Of a DNA stretch of 64,000 nucleotides, positions 33,024 to 42,588 are shown piece after piece (the first letter of the stretch is position 1; every line of letters begins with the position of its first letter). The position numbers and the translations under genes are program-made. A model generated the notes under the pieces. That model was not told where the DNA came from. It searched no databases and worked only from the letters and a program-made list of their open reading frames with translations. The stretch comes from JAGVSR01 sp963825555 (GTDB lineage: Bacteria > Pseudomonadota > Alphaproteobacteria > Rhizobiales > Hyphomicrobiaceae): positions 124,001-188,000 of the forward strand of contig CAWGTZ010000015.1 of the NCBI GenBank assembly GCA_963825555.1, in the 5' to 3' direction.

Positions 33024-34862
33024 TTAAGCGACGTTCGCCTCACGCTCGGCCTCGCGCTTGCGTTCCTGTTTCTTACGCTCGTTCGGATCGAGCCAGCGCT
33101 TGCGGAGGCGGATCGTTTCGGGTGTGACTTCCACCAGTTCTTCATCGGTGATGTAGGACATCGCCTTCTCAAGCGTGAGCTTGATGGGCGGTGTCAAAAG
33201 CACCGCGTCGTCCTTGCCCGAGGCACGCACGTTCGTGAGCTTCTTGCCCTTGACGACGTTGACCTCCAGATCGTTTTCCCGCGTGTGCTCGCCCACGATC
33301 ATCCCGATGTAGACGCGCGTCTGCGGCCCGATGAAGAACGGCCCGCGGTCCTGAAGGTTGAAGATGGCATATGCGGCGGCTTCACCGTCCGAATTGGAAA
33401 TGAGCACGCCCGTCCGCCGGCCCGCGATCTCGCCCTTGAAGGGTGCATAGCGGTGGAACAGCTTGTTCATAACCGCCGTGCCGCGGGTGTCCGATAGCAG
33501 CTCCGACTGATAGCCGAGCAGGCTGCGCGTGGGCACATGGAAGACCATGCGGGTGCGTCCGCCGCCGGACGGCCGCATCTCTATCAGCTCTCCCTTGCGT
33601 TCCGAGAGCTTCTGCACGACGACGCCGGTGTGGCCATCATCGACGTCGATGATGACCTCCTCGATGGGTTCGAGTTTCTGTTTGGTCTCCGGATCAATCT
33701 GGAAGACGACCTTCGGGCGCGAGACGGTCAACTCGAAGCCTTCGCGGCGCATATTCTCGATGAGAATAGCCAGCTGAAGCTCGCCACGGCCGGCGACGTC
33801 GAAGCTGTCGCTGTCGGACGTGGTGGAGATGCGGATGGCGATATTCCGCTCGGCTTCTTTCATGAGGCGATCGCGGATGACGCGGCTTTGGACCTTGTCG
33901 CCTTCCTGGCCGGCAAAGGGGCCGTCGTTGATGCGGAAGGTCATGGACAGCGTCGGCGGATCGATCGGCTGCGCAGGCAGAGGCGTTTCGACGGAGGGAT
34001 CGCAGAGCGTGTCGGCAACGTTTGCTTCGCTCATGCCAGCCAGCGCGACGATGTCGCCGGCCTCGGCCTCGTCAACCGGAATGCGCTCCAGGCCGCGGAA
34101 TCCCAAAACCTTGGTGACGCGGAAATTCTCGATGAGCTTGCCGTCGCGCGAGAGCGCTTTCAGCTGCTGGTTGGGCTTGATGGTGCCGGACGTGATGCGG
34201 CCCGTCAGAATACGTCCGAGGAAGGCGTCGGCTTCCAGTGTCGTGGCCAGTATCCGCGCGGGGCCTTCTTCGATAGCGGGCGGCGGCACGTGGTTGACGA
34301 TGAGATCGAACATCGGCGCTAGGCTTTCCTGCGGGCCTGCCGGGTCCAGGGCCATCCAGCCATTGCGGCCAGAGCCGTAGAGGACGGGAAAGTCGAGCTG
34401 CTCGTCGGTGGCATCGAGATTGGCGAAGAGATCGAAGATCTCGTTCAGAACCTCCATGTGACGCTCGTCGGGGCGGTCGATCTTGTTGATGGCGACGATC
34501 GGCCGGATGCCGCGTTTCAGCGCCTTCGAGACGACGAATTTGGTCTGCGGCAGCGGACCTTCGGAAGCATCCACAAGCACCACCACGCCGTCGACCATAT
34601 TCAGGATCCGCTCCACCTCGCCGCCGAAGTCGGCGTGGCCTGGCGTATCGACGATGTTAATGCGCGTGTCCTTCCACATGACGGAGGTGCACTTTGCGAG
34701 GATCGTAATGCCGCGCTCGCGCTCCAGGTCGTTGGAGTCCATGGCGCGTTCGGCAACCTTCTGGTTGTCGCGGAAAGCGCCGGACTGTTTCAAGAGTTCG
34801 TCAACCAGGGTCGTCTTGCCATGGTCGACGTGCGCGATGATCGCGATATTTCTCAAGTTCAT
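33024..34862 (-). CDS. typA: Ribosome-associated GTPase TypA/BipA
   Basis: 612 residues. EF-G-like GTPase: G1 AHVDHGKTTL, DSNDLERERGITI, DTPGHADFGGEVER, NKIDRPDER. A C-terminal TypA-specific region follows, including PTRSLLGYQSELLSDTRGTAVMN and the LRKRWLDPNERKK tail. It aids 50S assembly and stress adaptation. Start ATG 34862 (MNLRNIAIIAHVDHGK). Confidence 0.97.
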   Translation of the reverse strand: MNLRNIAIIAHVDHGKTTLVDELLKQSGAFRDNQKVAERAMDSNDLERERGITILAKCTSVMWKDTRINIVDTPGHADFGGEVERILNMVDGVVVLVDASEGPLPQTKFVVSKALKRGIRPIVAINKIDRPDERHMEVLNEIFDLFANLDATDEQLDFPVLYGSGRNGWMALDPAGPQESLAPMFDLIVNHVPPPAIEEGPARILATTLEADAFLGRILTGRITSGTIKPNQQLKALSRDGKLIENFRVTKVLGFRGLERIPVDEAEAGDIVALAGMSEANVADTLCDPSVETPLPAQPIDPPTLSMTFRINDGPFAGQEGDKVQSRVIRDRLMKEAERNIAIRISTTSDSDSFDVAGRGELQLAILIENMRREGFELTVSRPKVVFQIDPETKQKLEPIEEVIIDVDDGHTGVVVQKLSERKGELIEMRPSGGGRTRMVFHVPTRSLLGYQSELLSDTRGTAVMNKLFHRYAPFKGEIAGRRTGVLISNSDGEAAAYAIFNLQDRGPFFIGPQTRVYIGMIVGEHTRENDLEVNVVKGKKLTNVRASGKDDAVLLTPPIKLTLEKAMSYITDEELVEVTPETIRLRKRWLDPNERKKQERKREAEREANVA

Positions 34863-35109
34863 GAACGGTCTCTAACTGGAGAGGGGCCGGGGTGGTCTCG
34901 TTTTGGACGCGCGCCGACGATCATTTCGCGGGGAGGTAGCACATCCCCCGGCCAGCCGCCAGGGGACCGAATGGCCGCCGCCGCGTCATAAAGGGCGGGG
35001 GCATGGGGCAGCACGCCCAAAAACGGGGCAAAAAGAGGGGGCAGCTCCCCGAATGGTGCGAGGTGATAGACCCCAAGCGATTTACGGCGTTTGGGCCGGT
35101 AACATGCAA

Positions 35110-36453
35110 TCAGTGCAGTTTGACGTGCGGCTCCGTGCGGCGCAGCAGACGGGAGAGGGTGTCGAGGAAGGTTTTCCAGAACCCGTAGAGGGCCCACTGG
35201 TGCATCTTGTAGAGCGAGCGGTACATCATCTTGGCGAAGAGACCTTCGATGATCATCTTGCGGCCCGTGACGAAGCCCATGAGGCTGCCGACGGTGGAGT
35301 ACTCGCCGAGCGAGACCAGGGAGCCGAAGTCACGGTACTTGAAGGCTTCCAGCGGCTCGCCCGCCATGCGGCGGCGGATCTGGCGCACCACATGGGAGGC
35401 CATCTGGTGGGCGGCCTGAGCGCGCGGCGGGATCGGATGTTCCGCGCCCTCGGGAACGAGATAGCAGCAGTCGCCGATGGCGAAGATGTTGTCGTCCCGC
35501 GTCGTCTGCAGCGTCGGTTTCACGACAAGCGTATCGTAGCGGCTGACTTCGAGCCCATCGAGTTCCTTCAAGATCGCGGGCCCCTTCACGCCAGCCGCCC
35601 AGACGACGAGCTCGGAGGGGATGAAGTCACCGCTCTGCAGCTCGACGCCATCTGGGCGTACGCGGGTGACGCGAGCATTGGTTCGAATGTCGACGTTGAG
35701 CTTCGTCAGGATGTCGGTCGTTGCCTCGGAAATGCGCTCAGGCAAGGCGGGCACGATGCGGGGCGCGGCCTCGATGAGCGTGATCTTGATGTCCTTTTCC
35801 GGGTCGATCTTTTCCAGGCCGAAGGCCGCGATGCCGCGAGCGGTACGATGCAGTTCGGCTGACAGCTCCGTGCCGGTGGCGCCCGCGCCGATGATCGTGA
35901 CGTGCAATTGGCCGGGACGGACCGGGCCTTCCTGGGCCTGGGCGCGGACGCAGGCATTGAGCAGGCGGCGGTTGAATCGCTCGGCCTGCTCTTTGGTGTC
36001 GAGCATGATGGCATGCTCGCGCACACCCGGCGTTCCAAAGTCGTTTGACACGCTGCCGATGGCGATAACGAGAATATCGTAGACCAGCGCTCTCTGGGGC
36101 GTGATCTCGCGGCCTTCCTCATCAAAGGTCGCAGAGAGCACAACCTGCCGGTTTGCCCGATTGAGGCCGATCATCTCGCCGTAGCGGAACTTGAACCCGT
36201 TCCAGTGACTCTGGGCCATGTATTCGAGTTCATGATCGTCGATGTCCATGCTGCCGGCTGCGATCTCATGCAAAAGCGGCTTCCAGATGTGCGTGCGGGA
36301 GCGGTCGACGAGGGTAACGGCGGCCTTGCCCTTGCGGCCAAGCTTCTTACCGAGCGTGGTGACGAGTTCCAGGCCGCCCGCGCCGCCGCCGACCACGACG
36401 ATGTGTGGTAGATCAGGCTTGGGGACAACCAAGGTGCGTGTGGAATCTGTCAT
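35110..36453 (-). CDS. ndh: Type II NADH dehydrogenase (NDH-2)
   Basis: 447 residues. Non-proton-pumping NADH:quinone oxidoreductase at the inner-membrane face. FAD-binding GGGAGGLELV near residue 21, DRSRTHIWKPLLHEIAAGSMD, NADH-binding GAGATGTELSAEL, FAIGDCCYL and the C-terminal GFWKTFLDTLSRLLRR amphipathic helix for membrane attachment. It is 247 bases downstream of the typA start, same strand. The pathway use cannot be read from the sequence; methylotrophs use NADH from formate oxidation. Confidence 0.93.
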   Translation of the reverse strand: MTDSTRTLVVPKPDLPHIVVVGGGAGGLELVTTLGKKLGRKGKAAVTLVDRSRTHIWKPLLHEIAAGSMDIDDHELEYMAQSHWNGFKFRYGEMIGLNRANRQVVLSATFDEEGREITPQRALVYDILVIAIGSVSNDFGTPGVREHAIMLDTKEQAERFNRRLLNACVRAQAQEGPVRPGQLHVTIIGAGATGTELSAELHRTARGIAAFGLEKIDPEKDIKITLIEAAPRIVPALPERISEATTDILTKLNVDIRTNARVTRVRPDGVELQSGDFIPSELVVWAAGVKGPAILKELDGLEVSRYDTLVVKPTLQTTRDDNIFAIGDCCYLVPEGAEHPIPPRAQAAHQMASHVVRQIRRRMAGEPLEAFKYRDFGSLVSLGEYSTVGSLMGFVTGRKMIIEGLFAKMMYRSLYKMHQWALYGFWKTFLDTLSRLLRRTEPHVKLH

Positions 36454-36525
36454 CGGTTATAACTCCCCGCAAATCATGCTTCAGCCTGCGCCCGCGCGTG
36501 CCCGCCGGTCAATCCCGGGCGCTCA

Positions 36526-38958
36526 TCAGCCGCGGATCTCGCCGCCTGTGGCTTTCTTCACGTCGGCGATTATCTTCTGCGACACAGCCTCGATGTCCTT
36601 CTCCGTAAGGGTCTCGGTGACGGGCTGCAGCGTGACTTCGATGGCCAGCGACTTCTTGCCTTCAGCTGCGAGCGCACCGCCCTCGAACACGTCGAAGACG
36701 GCGACAGCGCTGATGAGGCCCTTGTCGGCGCCTGCCGCGGCCCTCACCACATCGCCGGCGGCGACGGCCTTGTCGAGTACGAAGGCAAAATCTCGGCGCA
36801 CAGGCAGAAGATCGAGTGCGGCGAGCGGCGCGCGGGCCCGGGACTTCTTCTTTTCGGGCGGCAGAGCGTCCAGGAAGATCTCAAAAGCCGCCGCGGACCC
36901 TTCGACATCGAGGGTTTTAAGGATGGCCGGGTGCAGCTCACCGAAGTGGGCAAGAACCATTTTCGGCCCCAGCCGGAGCGTCCCCGAGCGGCCGGGGTGA
37001 TACCATTCTGGCGCATCGCGCGTGATCTGAGCTTTGCCGGGGTCGATGCCCAGCGCGGAGAGAACGGCGACCGCATCCGCCTTGGCGTCAAACACGGTGA
37101 CGGGCTCCGCGGCACCATCCCAGTGACGGCCAGCGCCGGTGATCTTTGCGTTTCCGGCGCGTACGCCGGCGACATTCAGGAGTTGATCATCGGGTGCGTC
37201 ACCCGTGTAGGCTTGGCCGAGTTCGAACAGCGCGACGTCGGCGAAGCCGCGATTGGCATTGCGGGCAACCCCCATCAGAAGTCCGGGCAGGAGGCTTGGG
37301 CGCATCGAGGACAGGTCAGCCGAAATAGGGTTCGCCAGTTCGAGCGCATCCAATCCGCCGCCGAATAGCGTGGCAACGTTTCGGGGCAGGAACGACCAGG
37401 TCACGGCCTCGACGAGACCGCGTGCGGCGAGCGTACGCCGAGCCCGGCGCGAGCGCTTCTGCCGTTCGGTGAGAACGGGCGTAGCGATGCCGGACGTGCG
37501 CGTCATGGGTGTTGCCGGAATGCGGTCGAGACCGGCGATGCGGACGACTTCCTCCACCAGATCGGCTGCGCCATGGATGTCGGGTCGCCAGCTTGGCGTG
37601 GTAACGGTGATTTCGGGACCTTTGCCTTCCAGTGAGCAGCCCAGGGCTTCCAGGATCCGGCGGATCTCCGTTTCGTCGATGTCGAGGCCGGAGAGTTTGG
37701 CCACGCGGCTCGTGTCGAACGCGATGACGCGGACGAGATCGGGCGACTTGCCCGCAACCTTGGCCTTCGACGGCGTGCCGCCGCAAAGCTTCTCGATCAT
37801 TTGCGTAGCAAGGTCGAGTCCCGGCAGGACGGAGTGCGGATCGACGCCCCGCTCGAAACGGTAGCGGGCATCGGTGACGAGGCCGGTCTTGCGGCCGGTG
37901 GTGGCCGTGCGGATGGGATCGAACCACGCGCTTTCGATAAGCACGTTCTTCGTTGCCTCCGTGCAGCCGGATGGTTCACCGCCCATGATGCCGCCAAGGC
38001 CGAGGACTCCACTGTCGTCGGCGATGACGCACATGGTCTCGTCGACCTCGTACTCCTTGCCGTCAAGGCCGAGGAACGTCTCGCCCGTCTTGCCGAGCCG
38101 TGCGCGGATGGTGCTTTTCAGCTTGTCGGCGTCATAGACGTGCAGCGGGCGGCCGTGTTCGATGCTGATGTAGTTGGTGACATCGACGAGTGCGTTGATG
38201 GGGCGGAGCCCGACAGCCTTGAGGCGGTTCTGCAGCCAGTCGGGTGAGGGGCCGTTCCTGACGTTCGCGACGTAGCGGGCGGCGAAGACCGGGCAGGCGT
38301 TTTCGGCACCCTTGGGAAACTCGAGCTTCACGTCGATGGGGCAGTCGTTCGCGCCTTCGACCCCGTGAATGCGGGTTTCGTGCTTCAGGGTGCCGAGGCC
38401 CGCGGCGGCAAGATCGCGCGCGATGCCCCGCACGCCGGTGCAGTCGGGCCGGTTCGGCGTGAGCTTCACCTCGAAGACGGGATCGTTTAAGCCGGCGACG
38501 TCGATGTAGCGCGCGCCTACTTTATCGGCGAGCGCGGGGTCCAGCTCCAGAATTCCGGCACTCTCTTCGGAAAGTTCCAGCTCGGCCGCGGAGCACATCA
38601 TGCCGTTTGAGACGACACCGCGAACCGGCTTCTTCTCCAGCGTGATACCGGAACCTGGAACATAAGTGCCGAGCGGGGCGAAGACGGAGACGAGCCCGAT
38701 GCGCGCGTTCGGCGCGCCGCAGACGACTTCCATGAGTGGCTGGCCCTTGGCGATCTCGACCTGCACCACCTGCAGCTTATCGGCGTTAGGATGCTTCTTG
38801 GCTTCCACGATGCGCGCAACCGTGAAGGCCCCGAGTTTCGCGCCGGGATCTTCGACGCTCTCGACCTCCAGGCCGATGGCGGAGAGCTTGTTAGCGATCT
38901 CCTCGACCGTCGCCGTCGTCTTCAAGTGCTCTTTCAGCCAGGACAGCGTGAATTTCAT
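36526..38958 (-). CDS. pheT: Phenylalanyl-tRNA synthetase beta subunit
   Basis: 810 residues from ATG 38958 (MKFTLSWLKEHLKT). A tRNA-binding domain (EMAP-II-like, about residues 40-150), B3/B4 editing domain (VTNYISIEHGRPLHVYDADKL), B5 domain and the C-terminal anticodon-binding FDX-ACB domain (PPEKKKSRARAPLAALDLLPVRRDFAFVLD). Pairs with PheS to form the alpha2beta2 enzyme. A frame open further upstream to 39072 is not part of the gene. It is separated from pheS by a 107-residue membrane protein gene. Confidence 0.97.
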   Translation of the reverse strand: MKFTLSWLKEHLKTTATVEEIANKLSAIGLEVESVEDPGAKLGAFTVARIVEAKKHPNADKLQVVQVEIAKGQPLMEVVCGAPNARIGLVSVFAPLGTYVPGSGITLEKKPVRGVVSNGMMCSAAELELSEESAGILELDPALADKVGARYIDVAGLNDPVFEVKLTPNRPDCTGVRGIARDLAAAGLGTLKHETRIHGVEGANDCPIDVKLEFPKGAENACPVFAARYVANVRNGPSPDWLQNRLKAVGLRPINALVDVTNYISIEHGRPLHVYDADKLKSTIRARLGKTGETFLGLDGKEYEVDETMCVIADDSGVLGLGGIMGGEPSGCTEATKNVLIESAWFDPIRTATTGRKTGLVTDARYRFERGVDPHSVLPGLDLATQMIEKLCGGTPSKAKVAGKSPDLVRVIAFDTSRVAKLSGLDIDETEIRRILEALGCSLEGKGPEITVTTPSWRPDIHGAADLVEEVVRIAGLDRIPATPMTRTSGIATPVLTERQKRSRRARRTLAARGLVEAVTWSFLPRNVATLFGGGLDALELANPISADLSSMRPSLLPGLLMGVARNANRGFADVALFELGQAYTGDAPDDQLLNVAGVRAGNAKITGAGRHWDGAAEPVTVFDAKADAVAVLSALGIDPGKAQITRDAPEWYHPGRSGTLRLGPKMVLAHFGELHPAILKTLDVEGSAAAFEIFLDALPPEKKKSRARAPLAALDLLPVRRDFAFVLDKAVAAGDVVRAAAGADKGLISAVAVFDVFEGGALAAEGKKSLAIEVTLQPVTETLTEKDIEAVSQKIIADVKKATGGEIRG

Positions 38959-38995
38959 TGCGTGACTTCCGTTCGGACGTTGGCAGGCGGCGAAA

Positions 38996-39319
38996 CTAGC
39001 GCGCAGACTTCGCGTTGATCGCCATGATGTAGACGAGCACCCAAAGAAGCGCGGGTGCCAGGGTGAAGGCAAAGCCGGAGACGAAGCTCTGGCTCAGGCG
39101 CTCGCCGAGCGTGCAAGGCGACGCCGAGCCGTCGAGGCCGTAGCAGTTGCCGTCGTAGATCCCGGCTTCATAGGCGAGTGGTAGTAGCATCAAAGACGCG
39201 ACCCCCAGAACGCCGACGAACTGCTGTGCCTTCAGCGGCCGGCTGGCCATGACCGAGCCGAGGGCAAAGGCCACGAGCAGCGCCAGCGTCATGATGAGAA
39301 GCGGGATCGCAAGCGCCAT
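38996..39319 (-). CDS. Three-helix membrane protein encoded between pheS and pheT
   Basis: 107 residues. Membrane helices at about 3-24, 33-50 and 80-102, with a loop between helices 2 and 3 carrying Cys59 and Cys69 (GNCYGLDGSASPCTL), which could form a disulfide if outside. No family recognised. It lies in the same direction as pheS and pheT, 22 bases after pheS and 37 before pheT, so it is almost certainly cotranscribed with the tRNA synthetase genes. Confidence 0.8.
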   Translation of the reverse strand: MALAIPLLIMTLALLVAFALGSVMASRPLKAQQFVGVLGVASLMLLPLAYEAGIYDGNCYGLDGSASPCTLGERLSQSFVSGFAFTLAPALLWVLVYIMAINAKSAR

Positions 39320-39341
39320 GGGTAGGGCTCCTTACCGTTCG

Positions 39342-40427
39342 TCAGGACGAAAGCCCGCCGCCGAGTGTCGGCTGGTCGAGCAGCGAGAATCCGTAGTGCC
39401 TGAGCCAGCGTAGGTCGGCGGAGAAGAACGCGCGCAGATCCGGCAGGCCATATTTGAGCATGGCGATGCGGTCGAGACCCATGCCGAAGGCGAAGCCCTG
39501 GTACTTGTCCGGATCGAGCCCGCAGTTGGCGAGCACGTTCGGGTGGACCATGCCGCAGCCGAGGATTTCCAACCACTGCCCTGGCTTGCCGATAGCGGAG
39601 GCGTCGATATCGACCTCCATCGACGGTTCGGTGAATGGGAAGTGCGAGGCGCGGAAGCGCATCGTCACGTCATCCACTTCGAAGAATGCCTTGGCGAACT
39701 CCTGCAGCACCCACTTCAGATGACCCATGTGGGTTTCCTCGTCGATGACGAGACCTTCGATCTGGTGGAACATCGGCGTGTGGGTCTGATCGCTGTCGCA
39801 ACGGTAGACGCGGCCGGGCGCGATGATGCGGATCGGCGGCTTCTTTCCCTGCATCGTGCGGATCTGGACGGGACTCGTGTGGGTGCGCAGAAGCAGCCGA
39901 GAGCCGTCGGGCTTGGGGTTGAAGTAGAAGGTGTCGTGCTCCTGGCGAGCGGGATGCTCTGCCGGGATGTTGAGCTTCGTAAAGTTCAAATCATCCGTCT
40001 CGATGTCGGGGCCCTCCGCGACCTGGAAGCCGAGGTCGGCGAAGATCTCGATACACTCGTCGAGGACCTGCGAGACGGGATGGATGCGGCCGTTAGCCTC
40101 TGGCCCGAGACGGACGGGCAGGCTGACGTCCTCGCGCTCATTTGCGAGGCGCCGGGCCAGGGCGGCGGCCTCGAGTGTGGATTTGCGCGCGTCGAGCGCG
40201 TCGGAAACTTTGGTCTTGAGCGCGTTGATGGTGGCGCCGAAGGTCTTGCGCTCGTCCGGCGGCAGCTTGCCGAGTTGCGACATCAGATCGGAGATGCGGC
40301 CTTTCTTGCCGAGGGCCGAGACGCGGACGACGTCAAGGGCGGCCAGATCAGCGGCATCCGCAATCTCTTTGAGGACTTCGTCTTCAAGCCGGGCGAGATC
40401 AATGTTGCCAGACACAGACTGAGACAT
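39342..40427 (-). CDS. pheS: Phenylalanyl-tRNA synthetase alpha subunit
   Basis: 361 residues from ATG 40427. Coiled-coil N-terminus, then class II motifs: HPVSQVLDECIEIFADLGFQ, RTHTSPVQIRTM (motif 2), RCDSDQTHTPMFHQIEGL, FRASHFPFTEPSMEVD (motif 3 region) and FGMGLDRIAMLKYG. First gene of pheS-(membrane protein)-pheT. It starts 227 bases after rplT on the same strand; that gap holds a GC-rich hairpin near 40573-40597 without a U-run, and I found no clear Phe-codon leader peptide. Confidence 0.96.
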   Translation of the reverse strand: MSQSVSGNIDLARLEDEVLKEIADAADLAALDVVRVSALGKKGRISDLMSQLGKLPPDERKTFGATINALKTKVSDALDARKSTLEAAALARRLANEREDVSLPVRLGPEANGRIHPVSQVLDECIEIFADLGFQVAEGPDIETDDLNFTKLNIPAEHPARQEHDTFYFNPKPDGSRLLLRTHTSPVQIRTMQGKKPPIRIIAPGRVYRCDSDQTHTPMFHQIEGLVIDEETHMGHLKWVLQEFAKAFFEVDDVTMRFRASHFPFTEPSMEVDIDASAIGKPGQWLEILGCGMVHPNVLANCGLDPDKYQGFAFGMGLDRIAMLKYGLPDLRAFFSADLRWLRHYGFSLLDQPTLGGGLSS

Positions 40428-40654
40428 GCTCAAAGACCTCCGGATGGGCGGTTCGCCCGTCATCCCGAACTGGGGGTCCTTGAGAGAACGATGTCCCGGC
40501 AGGGGACATCTCCAATCCGCCCCCGCAGGGCGAGACGATAGGCTGTTGCGGCTTTCATTTGCGGCTTTGGGAGCCCGGGGGACAAGCCCCCCGGGCGGTT
40601 CCGAGAACAGCTACGCTGAGCGCGAGCGTCCTGCGAGAGGTGCCGGCTGAGGCC

Positions 40655-41020
40655 TCAGGCGGCCTTCGGTAGGGCAGCGGCGGCCTGATCGACGAGCGCC
40701 TTGAACGCGGCGGCGTCCTTAACGGCGATGTCGGCGAGAACCTTGCGGTCCACCGCGATGCCGGCCTTGGTCAGGCCGTCGATAAAGCGGCCGTAGGTCA
40801 TGCCGTTCTCGCGGGCGGCGGCGTTGATGCGCTGGATCCAGAGGGCGCGGAACGTGCGCTTTTTCACCTTCCGGTCGCGATAATTATATTGCAGGGCCTT
40901 TTCGACGGCCTGCTTCGCGACACGGATGGTGTTCTTGCGGCGGCCATAATAGCCCTTGGCGGCCTTCAGAACTTTCTTGTGCTTGGCGTGGGCGGTAACG
41001 CCGCGTTTGACGCGTGCCAT
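40655..41020 (-). CDS. rplT: 50S ribosomal protein L20
   Basis: 121 residues: MARVKRGVTAHAKHKKVLKAAKGYYGRRKNTIRVAKQAVEKA and RDRKVKKRTFRALWIQRINAA are the canonical L20 sequence. Follows rpmI by 77 bases. infC, often upstream of rpmI, is not present. Confidence 0.98.
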   Translation of the reverse strand: MARVKRGVTAHAKHKKVLKAAKGYYGRRKNTIRVAKQAVEKALQYNYRDRKVKKRTFRALWIQRINAAARENGMTYGRFIDGLTKAGIAVDRKVLADIAVKDAAAFKALVDQAAAALPKAA

Positions 41021-41097
41021 GGGGGTGCTCCGTTTCTTCGGTCAGTGTTCAAGGGTCCACATGAGGCGGCCTTCTCAAGAAGGAAGGCGCGCAAGCC

Positions 41098-41298
41098 TCA
41101 GCGGTTATAGGGCATGTACTTCTTGACGATGCCGGCGTCCGAGTCGTTCAGCACCATGGTGCCGCGCGCCTTCTGGATGAACTTCGCCGTCCGCTTGATC
41201 ATGCCGTGCCGCTTGCCAGCCGCACCGGCCTTCACCTTGCCCGTTGCCGTGAACTTGAAACGTTTCTTGGCACCACTTTTGGTCTTCAACTTGGGCAT
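41098..41298 (-). CDS. rpmI: 50S ribosomal protein L35
   Basis: 66 residues: MPKLKTKSGAKKRFKFTATGKVKA and KRHGMIKRTAKFIQKARGTMVLND, matching L35. Preceded by the ribosome-binding stretch AAGGAAAGGAAAGC. First gene of rpmI-rplT-pheS. Confidence 0.97.
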   Translation of the reverse strand: MPKLKTKSGAKKRFKFTATGKVKAGAAGKRHGMIKRTAKFIQKARGTMVLNDSDAGIVKKYMPYNR

Positions 41299-41971
41299 TT
41301 TGCTTTCCTTTCCTTAGAGCCGGTCCAAAACCGGCAAGACGGCGATCATCCCCAGGACTGGCCTCGAGGCTCGCCGCCGTTGTCTTTTGTTCAAGCATGA
41401 AAGCCGCCACGGCATGCCCCGCCGGACGGCTCCGGGCGGCGTTATACGGGCAGGCGGGGCCGGATGCAACAGGATCGGGGTGCCAATCGAGCGACCAAAC
41501 GGCCGCGGGGACGTGCGGTTGCCGATGCGACCGGAGCGAGCCCGGACAGGCTCCGTTCTTCCCGGGTCGCATCGGGCGGGGCAGAGCCGGGGAGGGCGTC
41601 GCACCGAAAACGATCCGGAGGCGGACGATCCTAACGCACGAGTGCAGTAGACGAGCGGCAGGCACGTGGTGTTCGAAACCGAGTTTATCTCACCGGCTCG
41701 AGGGGGTGGATCAATCGACTTGATGCGCGGCGGAGCACATCAGGAAAAGGCGCCGAAATGGCTTTTGTTATCGAAGATTTCTTACGGTTGCTGGTAGGCT
41801 TCGATCTTGCAATTGAACCTCACAGGGTTCATATAGGCGGCGTCGAACACGCCTTGGCTTACTCTGCGACAGCTCCTACGAGTTTGACACTAGACGTCTC
41901 CAACGCGCGATTTGATGGCCACCTTGGAGCGTCACTCCGAGGTATTACACTTATGCTTTGGAGGCATATCT
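41299..41971. other. Long intergenic region ahead of the cold-shock gene
   Basis: About 670 bases between divergent rpmI and the cold-shock gene, GC-rich on the left (41320-41690) and AT-richer on the right. I see no gene; open frames across it have no recognisable product. The right part (about 41750-41971) is probably the promoter and a long structured 5' untranslated leader, as usual for cold-shock genes. Confidence 0.5.
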
Positions 41972-42175
41972 ATGAACGGTACCGTGAAGTGGTTCAACGG
42001 GCAGAAGGGCTACGGGTTCATTCAGCCGGATGAAGGTGGGAACGACGTTTTCGTTCACATCTCGGCTGTTGAGCGCGCCGGTCTTCAGTCTCTGCGTGAA
42101 GGTCAGAAGATCTCCTTCGAGACCGAGCGCGGCCGCAACGGCAAGATCGCTGCGATCAACCTGCGCCCCCTCTAA
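41972..42175 (+). CDS. Cold-shock domain protein (CspA family)
   Basis: 67 residues: MNGTVKWFNGQKGYGFIQPD and NDVFVHISAVERAG carry the RNP1 and RNP2 nucleic-acid-binding motifs (KGYGFI, VFVHI). An RNA chaperone. Start chosen at ATG 41972, preceded by TTTGGAGGC. The next gene is infA, 97 bases downstream, with a terminator between. Confidence 0.95.
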   Translation: MNGTVKWFNGQKGYGFIQPDEGGNDVFVHISAVERAGLQSLREGQKISFETERGRNGKIAAINLRPL

Positions 42176-42201
42176 GCCAGGGCAGAGCACGGAGCGAGTT
42201 T

Positions 42202-42230
42202 GGGGAGCAGAGCCATTCTGCTCCCCATTT
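42202..42230 (+). terminator. Terminator between the cold-shock gene and infA
   Basis: Perfect 9-bp stem GGGGAGCAG (42202-42210) with CTGCTCCCC (42218-42226), 7-base loop, followed by ATTTAATT. It ends 43 bases before infA, so infA probably has its own promoter or read-through. Confidence 0.7.
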
Positions 42231-42272
42231 AATTGGTGCGGGACCCGCCCGCACGATTGAACCAGAGGGTCC

Positions 42273-42551
42273 ATGGCTAAAGAAGAAATGCTCGAGTTCG
42301 AGGGCGTGGTGGTGGAGGTGCTTCCGGATGCCCGCTGCCGCGTGAAACTCGACAACGGTCACGAGGTGATTGCCTACACTTCGGGCCGCATGAAGAAGAA
42401 CCGCATCCGCATTCTGGCCGGTGACAAGGTCACGATCGAGATGACGCCCTACGATCTCACCAAGGGCCGCATCAACTTTCGCCACAAGGACACACGCGGT
42501 GGTCCCCCGCCGGGTGCCGGTGGTCCTCCGGGCGGACAGCGCCGCCGCTGA
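42273..42551 (+). CDS. infA: Translation initiation factor IF-1 with Gly/Pro/Arg tail
   Basis: 92 residues. The first 72 or so are the IF-1 OB-fold (MAKEEMLEFEGVVVEVLPDA, LDNGHEVIAYTSGRMKKNRIRILAGDKV, YDLTKGRINFRHKDTR). The last 20 residues, GGPPPGAGGPPGGQRRR-like, are an extension that standard IF-1 (about 72 residues) lacks. IF-1 occupies the ribosomal A site. Ends 37 bases before the convergent carrier gene. Confidence 0.95.
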   Translation: MAKEEMLEFEGVVVEVLPDARCRVKLDNGHEVIAYTSGRMKKNRIRILAGDKVTIEMTPYDLTKGRINFRHKDTRGGPPPGAGGPPGGQRRR

Positions 42552-42588
42552 TACGCCAGCGGGGGTTGGGCCGACCATGCCGCAGGAG

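Noticed and set aside
40428..40654. Phenylalanine attenuator leader ahead of pheS
   Set aside because: There is a GC-rich hairpin but no short Phe-rich leader peptide and no U-run.
41758..42033. Plus-strand open frame of 91 codons before and into the cold-shock gene
   Set aside because: It overlaps the cold-shock gene in another frame, has no clear ribosome-binding site and no recognisable sequence. The region is better explained as a cold-shock leader.
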